From NCBI GenBank assembly GCA_012729765.1, contig JAAYCM010000034.1:1-38167 (forward strand): a DNA stretch of 38,167 nt. The letters run 5' to 3'. The notes under the pieces were generated by a model. That model ran no database searches. It saw only the letters and a list, made by a program, of their open reading frames with translations, and was not told the DNA's origin. Below, in pieces: positions 32,985 through 38,167 of the stretch; the first letter of the stretch is position 1; each line of letters begins with the position of its first letter. The translations under genes and the position numbers were made by a program. The DNA is from Chloroflexota bacterium (GTDB lineage Bacteria; Chloroflexota; Anaerolineae; Aggregatilineales; Aggregatilineaceae).

Positions 32985-34277
32985 TTAGCCCTGGGCCGCC
33001 TCGGTCGCTTCCATCACAGGCTCTTCGGTGGCGGTCATGCCATCGCCCATCTCGGTATCTTCGGTATCGCCCATGCCGGCTTCTTCAGTCGCAGCCGCGC
33101 CCATATCGCCCTCAGCGGGCTGACCCGGAGCCGGGCCGCCGAACTCCGGCGACAGGCCGATGATATGGATCGTGCCGTTGCTGGCCGCGATATTGGCCTC
33201 AAGAATCTGCGTGTCATTGATATAGCCGTTGCCGTTGGCCGCCGAGACGGTCAGGGTCTGGCCGCCGACCGAGGTCAGTGATTCGGAGTTCATCACATCG
33301 GTGAACTTGAGATCGCCTTCCACGATGAAGCCGCGCAGATAGTTCGCCAGTTCTTCGCCGTCACCATACTGCGCGCGGATCTCGTCCACCGCGAAGTCCA
33401 CCGTCGCAAAGACCGTATACGGGCCAGCGCCGCTCAGCATCTCGGTCAGGCCAGCCGCGTCGAGCGCATCTGCGAACGGGCCAAGCAGGTCGTCGCCACG
33501 CGCCGCTTCGATCAGCGTGCCCGGCGCTTCCAGCTCGCCGGTCAGAAGCTGCACTTCGTACAGCGGCGTCTCGTCGATGAAGAGCTGCGGGGAGTCGCCG
33601 CCGAGCGCCACGAACAGGTAGTGCGACGTCTCATTGATCTTGGTGTCCGGCTGGCTGCCGATCACGTTCTCAGGGGTGTAGGTTTCATTCGCGCCAAAGG
33701 TATAGGTCCCGGCGTCCATCGGGATGCTGGTCGAGCTGAGCATCTCGGTTTCGTTGCCGATCGGCATCAGTTCGCTGACGAACACCACGTCATCGCGCAG
33801 GAAGTTCGCAGCGGTATCGGTGCCGGCCAGCGCGTTGACAAACGTTGAGTTGGCAACGCCGGGCGCGGTATCGCTGTGATCTTCTTCGACGACCACTGCC
33901 TGTGCGCCATCAGCCGCGCCGACCACGAAGATCGTGACCCACTGGCCGGCGGCCAGCTCATAGTCGGCGGGGGCCAGCGTCGCGTTATCGATCGTGCCGC
34001 CAGCCGGGGCCAGGGCTACATTGGTGGTGCCCGCCGGAACGGCGCGCCATTCACTCAGACCGCCAAACTCCAGCGGCTCCAGGTCGCTGGCTTCCTGATT
34101 CAGATAAACATCGGAAGCATCCACACCCTGGGCGAAGTGGGCAAAGCGGACATAGGCATTATCGCCGCCGGCCATGTCTTCAGGCTCAGGGGTACCGCCA
34201 TCCTGGGCCGCCGCGCTGGGGATCAAGACCGCTGTCAAGGCTAGAATAAGCGCGAGTGTGATCAGGTGTTTACGCAT
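32985..34277 (-). CDS. Secreted DUF4397 + fasciclin (FAS1) domain protein
   Basis: A 430-residue exported protein. A Sec signal peptide (MRKHLITLALILALTAVLIPSAAAQ, ~25 residues) has no lipobox. Residues ~40-230 match DUF4397 (AYVRFAHFAQGVDASDVYLNQ, then VPAGTTNVALAPAG). Residues ~255-375 form a fasciclin domain (FADALDAAGLTEMLSGAGPYTVFATVDFA, ending NGTIHIIGLSP). The last ~50 residues are a Thr/Glu/Met/Gly-rich tail. Such proteins are thought to act in adhesion or the cell surface layer. AAGGAG precedes the ATG. It appears to be a single-gene transcript. Confidence 0.9.
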   Translation of the reverse strand: MRKHLITLALILALTAVLIPSAAAQDGGTPEPEDMAGGDNAYVRFAHFAQGVDASDVYLNQEASDLEPLEFGGLSEWRAVPAGTTNVALAPAGGTIDNATLAPADYELAAGQWVTIFVVGAADGAQAVVVEEDHSDTAPGVANSTFVNALAGTDTAANFLRDDVVFVSELMPIGNETEMLSSTSIPMDAGTYTFGANETYTPENVIGSQPDTKINETSHYLFVALGGDSPQLFIDETPLYEVQLLTGELEAPGTLIEAARGDDLLGPFADALDAAGLTEMLSGAGPYTVFATVDFAVDEIRAQYGDGEELANYLRGFIVEGDLKFTDVMNSESLTSVGGQTLTVSAANGNGYINDTQILEANIAASNGTIHIIGLSPEFGGPAPGQPAEGDMGAAATEEAGMGDTEDTEMGDGMTATEEPVMEATEAAQG

Positions 34278-34433
34278 GGTCTTCTCCTTGTCTCATTGTC
34301 GAGCTGCATCAGGAGGCTTAGTGCCGCTTAATGCCACAGATTTAAAGGATAGCGGACGGCATACGTTGTAACATCACCCGATCAGGCCGAATTTATGTAG
34401 GCTCATTGGGGGGGGATGGTTTAGGACGGGTGG

Positions 34434-34469
34434 CGGGGCGGGACTACTCCCGGATGGCCGCCCGCCCCG
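34434..34469. other. GC-rich hairpin in the 214-bp gap before the DUF6062-like gene
   Basis: CGGGGCGGG (34434-34442) is the exact reverse complement of CCCGCCCCG (34461-34469), with an 18-nt loop. It lies ~23 bp after the stop of the minus-strand gene at 34492. The bases to its left (34409-34433) resemble half of the palindromic repeat (GGGGGGGATGGTTTAGGA), so this may be a decayed copy. No T-run. Otherwise the stretch 34278-34491 holds only the leader of the fasciclin gene. Confidence 0.5.
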
Positions 34470-34491
34470 AAGAAATCCTGGACGGGCGCGC

Positions 34492-35169
34492 TTAGTGGCG
34501 CAGGTCGCGCGCGCCGACCGACTGCTCGATCGCGCGGCGGGGGCTGGTCCCGGCCACACCCATATCCTCGCGCTCGAAGCGATAATCGTGCAGGCGGATG
34601 AATTCGTCCAGATCAACCTGGAGCTGCTGCCAGATCGCCTGCTCCAGGCTGAGCAGACGCGCCTGTTTGTCGGTGTCGGCGCGGCGATCCAGGGCGAGGC
34701 GCAGGTGTGGCAGGCACAACCCCTCGGAGCGGCGGAAGGCGTCGGCGAACTCGTCCTGATCGATGTGGTCGATCAGGTTCCGCAGCAGGTGATCCTCAAC
34801 GGTGGCCTGGTGGGTGCAGGCGGGGCAGGGGGCCTGCGGCTTGAGCGCGTTGAGCGCCTGCGCGATCTGCCGCTTCGCGCCGAGCTTACTTTCGCCGCCC
34901 ATCTCATTCAGCAGGGTGCGAAACAATCCCTCGTACAGCACGGCGACGCCGAGCGCGCTGGCATTGATCTCCGCGATGACGTGCCACGCGTGCTGCTGGC
35001 AGAATCCACGCGCGGCGCGCAGCCCCTCGTGCGTGTGCGGCTTGGTCACATACTCATAGATCACGCTGTCGAGATAGTGGTGGACGCTGTCCACCGCCAG
35101 GCGGCAGACCGGGCAGCCGGGTTTGGCGAAGGCTTCGTACAGATTGTAGGCGCGCGACGATAACTTCAT
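34492..35169 (-). CDS. DUF6062-like Cys-rich protein
   Basis: A 225-residue soluble, mostly helical protein with two matched pairs of metal-site-like motifs: CPVC (C19, C22) then GFCQQH (C57, H60), and CPAC (~115-118) then GLCLPH (~152-157). The repeated CxxC...CxxH layout suggests an internal duplication that could bind two metal ions. It resembles the DUF6062 family, to my knowledge uncharacterised. No signal peptide. It stands alone, with no co-transcribed neighbour. Confidence 0.7.
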   Translation of the reverse strand: MKLSSRAYNLYEAFAKPGCPVCRLAVDSVHHYLDSVIYEYVTKPHTHEGLRAARGFCQQHAWHVIAEINASALGVAVLYEGLFRTLLNEMGGESKLGAKRQIAQALNALKPQAPCPACTHQATVEDHLLRNLIDHIDQDEFADAFRRSEGLCLPHLRLALDRRADTDKQARLLSLEQAIWQQLQVDLDEFIRLHDYRFEREDMGVAGTSPRRAIEQSVGARDLRH

Positions 35170-35309
35170 GAGCGGTTCCGATCGGTGTGTGAGCCGGTAA
35201 CGCTCAGATTATACCCGACTGCGGCGCGGGTTCGGACCGGCACGCCAAACAAACCGGGGCGCAGGTCTGCCCCACGCCCCGGCCCCATACACGGTGACGC
35301 TCTGCCTGC

Positions 35310-35462
35310 TAGTAATACAGCCGCAGATCGCCCCCCATCCTAAATCCTTCCCCCAAAATGAGGGAAGGACTTCAAATCCTGCTCCCCTTCCCTCCGCGAC
35401 AGCGTGGGGGAAGGGGCCGGGGGATGGGGGGCAACAAAACGTCAGGTGCGGCTGTAGTACTA
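35310..35462. repeat. Palindromic repeat copy R6 with 15-bp terminal inverted repeats
   Basis: The C-rich core (about 35330-35431) has the orientation of R4. Here the outer ends are clear: TAGTAATACAGCCGC (35310-35324) and GCGGCTGTAGTACTA (35448-35462) are inverted copies with one mismatch. The whole element is therefore ~153 bp with terminal inverted repeats, like a miniature inverted-repeat element. It fills most of the gene-free stretch 35170-35554; 35170-35309 shows nothing else recognisable. Confidence 0.75.
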
Positions 35463-35471
35463 GGCGGTGAC

Positions 35472-35523
35472 GTAGGGGCGAGGCTTGCCTCGCCCGCCGG
35501 GTAGGGCAAGCCCTAATCCCTAC
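35472..35523. repeat. Second type of short palindromic repeat (GTAGGG...CCCTAC)
   Basis: Ends are GTAGGG and CCCTAC. Inside are two hairpins: GGGCGAGG/CCTCGCCC (loop CTTG) and TAGGGC/GCCCTA. It is unrelated in sequence to the R1-R7 family and occurs once here. It lies ~30 bp after the stop of the MerR-type gene and could end its transcript. Similar elements are, to my knowledge, common between genes in Chloroflexota. Confidence 0.55.
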
Positions 35524-35554
35524 ACCAGCGATCACCGATTGAATGCGGGTTGGC

Positions 35555-36307
35555 CTACTGGCTCTGTTCCAGCGCATCGCAGTAGTGGCCGATGGCCCGC
35601 TGCATGAACTCCGGCAGATCGGCGTGCATCTCGCGGAAATTGCGCGCGAAGCTCGGGTCATCGACGTAGAGCTGGCTCAGGCCACGCATTATCTCGACGG
35701 TCGGCTCGTAGAAGTTGCGGATATGCTGGTGCCAGCGGGCGACAATCGCCTGCACCGCCGGGCTGGCCGGGTCCTGATCCATCGCGTTCATCAGGTCGGT
35801 GTAGATCGCGCCGCCTTCGGCCTTGATCGCCTCGCGCTTTTCCGGCGTGTAGTTGTTCCAGCGCTGGTACGAGGCGTCCACGTTCTCAGCGCCCCAACGC
35901 TCGCGCGCTTCCTGCGCGTAGCGCTTTTCTTCCTCTGGGGTGAACCCCGTGAACAGCTTCTTCTTACTCATCTCCATCTCTCCACTCAGGTGCAGGATCG
36001 TACTGTCAACCGTCTGGATCAGCGTTTGCAGGCGCCTGATCTTGTCGTGCAGCGCGCCGCGATGGGCGTGCAGGGCGTTCAGCAGGTCGAACGCCGGCTG
36101 GTCGATGATGTCGAGAATCTGGTTCAGGCTGAAGCCCAGCTCCCGAAAGAACAGGATTTGCTGGAGTTTGAACACCGCCTGATCGTCGTAATAACGGTAG
36201 CCGTTTGCGGCGACGTGCGGCGGCCTGAGCAGCCCGATCTCATCGTAGTAGTGCAGCGTGCGCACGCTGACGCCTGCCAGGTCTGAAAGCTGTTTGACGG
36301 TGTACAT
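35555..36307 (-). CDS. MerR-family regulator with TipAS ligand-binding domain
   Basis: A 250-residue transcription activator. Residues 1-70 are the MerR winged helix (YTVKQLSDLAGVSVRTLHYYDEIGLL; NGYRYY). Residues ~75-115 form the dimerisation coiled coil. Residues ~130-245 match the TipAS domain (YAQEARERWG, SYQRWNNYTPEKREAI), which in TipA binds thiopeptide antibiotics and other hydrophobic ligands. ATG 36307 gives the usual MYTVKQ start; an upstream extension to 36337 runs into the promoter. A promoter with a 19-bp spacer lies just upstream, fitting autoregulation. Confidence 0.92.
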   Translation of the reverse strand: MYTVKQLSDLAGVSVRTLHYYDEIGLLRPPHVAANGYRYYDDQAVFKLQQILFFRELGFSLNQILDIIDQPAFDLLNALHAHRGALHDKIRRLQTLIQTVDSTILHLSGEMEMSKKKLFTGFTPEEEKRYAQEARERWGAENVDASYQRWNNYTPEKREAIKAEGGAIYTDLMNAMDQDPASPAVQAIVARWHQHIRNFYEPTVEIMRGLSQLYVDDPSFARNFREMHADLPEFMQRAIGHYCDALEQSQ

Positions 36308-36335
36308 AGCCTTGCACTCCCTCACTGTGGTATGC

Positions 36336-36366
36336 ATCTTAAACTATGACGTAACGTGAGAGTCAA
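36336..36366 (-). promoter_or_regulatory. MerR-type promoter/operator with 19-bp spacer
   Basis: On the minus strand, TTGACT (36366-36361) and TAAGAT (36341-36336) are 19 bp apart, the over-long spacing that MerR proteins correct by twisting DNA. The spacer holds a partial dyad CT-N3-ACGT-T-ACGT-N3-AG. The start of transcription would be ~20 nt before the regulator's ATG. Self-activation is inferred from the family. Confidence 0.65.
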
Positions 36367-36424
36367 GAGGTTTTCCGAAATTGGTTCTTTGCCGGTTTCG
36401 GGCGTGTGCAGGCTCAAACCAGTA

Positions 36425-36453
36425 TTGTCAAGTGGGGCAGGTTCGGGTAAGAT
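36425..36453 (+). promoter_or_regulatory. Promoter of tRNA-Gly
   Basis: TTGTCA (36425-36430, 5/6) and TAAGAT (36448-36453, 4/6) are separated by 17 bp. They place the start near 36460, six bases before the tRNA. Confidence 0.6.
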
Positions 36454-36465
36454 ACAGATACGAAG

Positions 36466-36539
36466 GCGGGCATGGTGTAGTGGTAACACAACAGCCTTCC
36501 AAGCTGTTGTCACGGGTTCGAGTCCCGTTGCCCGCTCCA
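36466..36539 (+). tRNA. tRNA-Gly(TCC)
   Basis: The cloverleaf is complete: acceptor GCGGGCA/TGCCCGC, anticodon stem ACAGC/GCTGT with loop CTTCCAA (anticodon TCC, 36498-36500), and T arm with GGTTCGAGTCC. The 3' CCA is encoded (537-539 of the 36 kb block). It decodes GGA/GGG. Confidence 0.95.
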
Positions 36540-36540
36540 A

Positions 36541-36567
36541 AGACGCCCGGACCACCGGGCGTCTTGT
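36541..36567 (+). terminator. Terminator-like hairpin after tRNA-Gly
   Basis: AGACGCCCGG (36541-36550) and CCGGGCGTCT (36555-36564) form a perfect 10-bp stem with a 4-nt loop right after the CCA end. Only a short TTGTT follows, so it may also serve 3'-end processing. Confidence 0.7.
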
Positions 36568-36591
36568 TCGAGAGCGTGTGATGTATTTTCA

Positions 36592-36698
36592 CCCCCCATC
36601 CCCCAACCCCTTCCCCCACGTTTCACGGAGGGAAGGGGAGTACAGCGGTAGTTCTTAAGTTCTTCCCACCTTGCGGGGGAAGGATTTAGGATGGGGGG
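36592..36698. repeat. Palindromic C-rich intergenic repeat, copy R7
   Basis: Between the two tRNA genes, same orientation as R1 and R5: it starts CCCCCCATCCCCCAACCCCT and ends GGAAGGATTTAGGATGGGGGG. The right flank contains CGCCTCTA (36741-36748), close to the CAGCCTCTA border seen at R5. It accounts for most of the gap 36568-36752. Confidence 0.8.
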
Positions 36699-36752
36699 GA
36701 GATATGGCTGCATCTCGTTCAGCCTTCCAAGATGCATAACCGCCTCTAACAA

Positions 36753-37047
36753 GGGTCCATAGCTCAGCGGTTAGAGCAGCCGGCTCAAGGGAGTGTGATG
36801 GCTTCACACTCGATGGGCTGCCGGAAGAGCAATTTTCCGGTGATCACCTGTCAAAGTCGGGGAAGCCTACGTCGTGAGATAGGGTAATCCCGAGCCAAGC
36901 CCTGAAGCGCAGGGAAGGTGTAGAGACTGGACGGCAGGCCCCCTGCGGGGGTGAAGGGACAGTCCAGCCCACAAACCGTGATGGGCGGCGAAAGCCGTAG
37001 TGGGATGCATAACCGGTCGGTCGCAGGTTCGAATCCTGCTGGGCCCA
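36753..37047 (+). tRNA. tRNA with CAT anticodon (Met or Ile2), interrupted by a group I intron
   Basis: The 5' exon 36753-36785 has acceptor GGGTCCA, D arm and the 5' half of the anticodon stem (GCCGG), ending at U33. The 3' exon 37008-37047 starts CATAACCGGT and has the T arm GCAGG-TTCGAAT-CCTGC and acceptor TGGGCCC with discriminator A. CCA is not encoded. Joined, the loop is CTCATAA, so the anticodon is CAT. The sequence resembles both bacterial tRNA-Ile(CAT) and elongator tRNA-Met, and I cannot decide between them. A 222-nt intron lies between the exons. Confidence 0.9.
36786..37007 (+). ncRNA. Group I self-splicing intron (IC3-like) in the CAT tRNA
   Basis: A 222-nt intron ending in G (37007). 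P1 forms between exon CGGCU (positions 29-33 of the tRNA) and GGCTG (36816-36820), with the canonical U-G pair at the 5' splice site. P10 forms between the 3' exon CAT and ATG (36813-36815), directly next to it. An 8-bp hairpin (GAGTGTGA/TCACACTC) extends P1, and CCGGAA/TTCCGG is P2. The core sequences CCGAGCCAAGC, GGTGTAGAGACTGGACGGC and AGTCCAG...CACAAACCG match the tRNA-intron class of Azoarcus. No protein is encoded inside. Exon ends are ambiguous by two bases (CA repeated), but the U-G rule selects U33. Confidence 0.9.
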
Positions 37048-37056
37048 TCCACAGAG

Positions 37057-37089
37057 AACCGGCGGCGTTTCAGGCGCTCGCCGGTTTTT
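37057..37089 (+). terminator. Intrinsic terminator after the CAT tRNA
   Basis: AACCGGCG (37057-37064) pairs with CGCCGGTT (37079-37086). The last two bases start a run of five T (37085-37089). It lies 10 nt after the tRNA. Confidence 0.8.
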
Positions 37090-37120
37090 GATTCCAAGTG
37101 TGAATTATTCATCAATTTAA

Positions 37121-37149
37121 TTGACACGCCGGGTAAAGTGCGCTTTGCT
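37121..37149 (+). promoter_or_regulatory. Candidate promoter for the sensor kinase gene
   Basis: A perfect TTGACA (37121-37126) with 17-bp spacing to TTTGCT (37144-37149), a poor -10. It is the only promoter-like signal in the 158 bp between the tRNA terminator and the kinase start. Confidence 0.35.
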
Positions 37150-37247
37150 CTTAATAGTACGGCCAGCGATACCCGTGCTTCATCCCGATGATAGGTTGCG
37201 CAGCGTGCGGCAAGTGAGCGCTGTGGGGGTTTCCAGTTCGAAATAGT

Positions 37248-38167
37248 ATGCCGAATATCAACGATCAATGCAGCCCTGAAGAACGTATTGCCCTCTATAT
37301 TGAAGCCGTGGAACGTCTCATGCGTGGCGAGTATGCGGTCACTCTTCCCGACCTGCCAGCGGATGAAACCGGGCGGCTGGGCAGCGCGCTGCTCGACCTG
37401 GCCGGCATCCTGGCGCAGCGCCAGCGCGAGCAGTGCCGCCTGGATCGCATCACCCAGCGGATCAACGCCGGGCTGATGCTGGACGAGATTCTGGACAACA
37501 TCTACCACGATTTCCGCGAGCTGATCCCCTATAACCGCATCGGTTTTGCATTGATCGAGGATGATGGGCAGACGGTGCGCGCCTGCTGGGCCAGGAGCGA
37601 TCAGCCCGCCGTGCAGCTCGGCCAGGGCTACAGCGCCCCGCTGGCCAGCAGCAGCTTGGAAGCGATCATGACCAGCGGCCAGCCGCGTATCCTCAACGAT
37701 CTGGAAAGCTACCTGGGGGCCAAGCCCGGCTCGGAAGCCACCCGGATGATCGTGGGCGAAGGGCTGCGCGCCTCGCTAACCTGCCCGCTGATCGCCAACG
37801 GTGCGCCGGTCGGCTTCATCTTCTTCTCCAGCATCCGTCCCCACATCTACGAGGAAGCGCACGTCGAGCTGTTCCAGCGTATCGCCGGGCATCTGGCGGT
37901 GATCGTCGAGAAGGGGCGGCTGGTGTCGGAACTGGCCGCGCAGAAAGAGGCGATCGAGCGGCAGAACGGCGAGCTGCTGCGCCTGAGCGAGATGAAGAAT
38001 TCGTTCGTCGGGATGGCCGCCCACGATCTGCGCAACCCGCTCAGCATGATCCAGATGGCGGTCGAGGTGCTGCTCGAAATCGGCCACGATCTGGAAGCAC
38101 ACGAACAGCAGCAGATTTTGCACGACGTGGACCGGCAGACGAACTATATGCTCGACCTGATCGAGAA
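37248..38167 (+). CDS. GAF-domain histidine kinase (3' partial)
   Basis: The frame is open from ATG 37248 to the end of the window (306 codons visible). Residues ~1-60 are a helical linker (PDLPADETGRLGSALLDLAG). Residues ~75-225 are a GAF sensor domain (LDEILDNIYHDFRELIPYNRIGFALIED; CPLIANGAPVGFIFFSS). A coiled coil leads into a HisKA domain whose phospho-acceptor His is in MAAHDLRNPLSMIQ (~residue 263). The ATPase domain is outside the window. No membrane segment or signal peptide is seen, so it is probably a cytoplasmic sensor. There is no clear ribosome-binding site before 37248; ATG 37321 is an alternative start. Confidence 0.88.
   Translation, partial: MPNINDQCSPEERIALYIEAVERLMRGEYAVTLPDLPADETGRLGSALLDLAGILAQRQREQCRLDRITQRINAGLMLDEILDNIYHDFRELIPYNRIGFALIEDDGQTVRACWARSDQPAVQLGQGYSAPLASSSLEAIMTSGQPRILNDLESYLGAKPGSEATRMIVGEGLRASLTCPLIANGAPVGFIFFSSIRPHIYEEAHVELFQRIAGHLAVIVEKGRLVSELAAQKEAIERQNGELLRLSEMKNSFVGMAAHDLRNPLSMIQMAVEVLLEIGHDLEAHEQQQILHDVDRQTNYMLDLIE

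Noticed and set aside
334..36698. CRISPR array
   Set aside because: The repeats are kilobases apart, palindromic and in both orientations, with no regular spacers and no cas genes.
36851..37508. Minus-strand frames over the CAT tRNA and kinase start
   Set aside because: They cross the tRNA and group I intron; the protein ending in a GPAGFEPATDR-like run is a well-known false translation of tRNA genes.

Overview
The window is GC-rich bacterial chromosomal DNA, most likely from a Chloroflexota (Anaerolineae-like) organism. That assignment is an inference. It rests on the LysW-dependent aminoadipate lysine pathway, BMP-type nucleoside importers, secreted DUF4397/fasciclin proteins and many C-rich palindromic intergenic repeats. 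No rRNA is present to confirm it.

Region 1 (1-9968, plus strand). After the tail of a secreted Ca-binding/FG-GAP-like protein comes a ten-gene operon, lysW-lysX-lysY-lysZ-lysJ-hcs(lys20)-hacA-hacB-hicdh-lysK. Every neighbouring pair overlaps. It encodes the aminoadipate route from 2-oxoglutarate to lysine, apart from the aminoadipate aminotransferase (lysN). Upstream lies the most interesting part of the window. A consensus promoter (484-512) is followed by two tandem transcription attenuators. Each has a lysine-rich leader peptide (555-611 and 724-777), an alternative antiterminator pairing and an intrinsic terminator (665-691 and 821-857). The second leader peptide begins like LysW itself (MQTxCxxC). 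A mobile-looking palindromic repeat flanked by a 27-bp duplication sits between the second attenuator and lysW.

Region 2 (9969-17820). This holds a tiny lysine-rich peptide gene (minus strand), a nucleotidyltransferase, a TIR-WD40 protein translationally coupled to a HI0933-family flavoprotein, a nitrilase-fold protein whose catalytic Cys is Gly, and a large FtsX-type permease.

Region 3 (18055-27981, minus strand). This is a purine salvage and uptake block: adenine deaminase, a BMP-family binding protein, a double ATPase, two permeases (with a DUF4177-like and a GNAT gene between them), xanthine phosphoribosyltransferase and GMP synthase. Imported nucleosides or bases would be turned into XMP and GMP.

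Region 4 (28271-36307). This contains a second large FtsX-type permease with its MacB/LolD-like ATPase, a zinc-ribbon protein, a secreted DUF4397+fasciclin protein, a DUF6062-like Cys protein and a MerR-TipAS regulator with a 19-bp-spacer promoter.

Region 5 (36425-38167, plus strand). This contains tRNA-Gly(TCC), a CAT-anticodon tRNA interrupted after U33 by a ~222-nt group I intron, and the start of a GAF-histidine kinase cut off by the window end. At least seven copies of a ~100-150-bp palindromic repeat are scattered between genes throughout.
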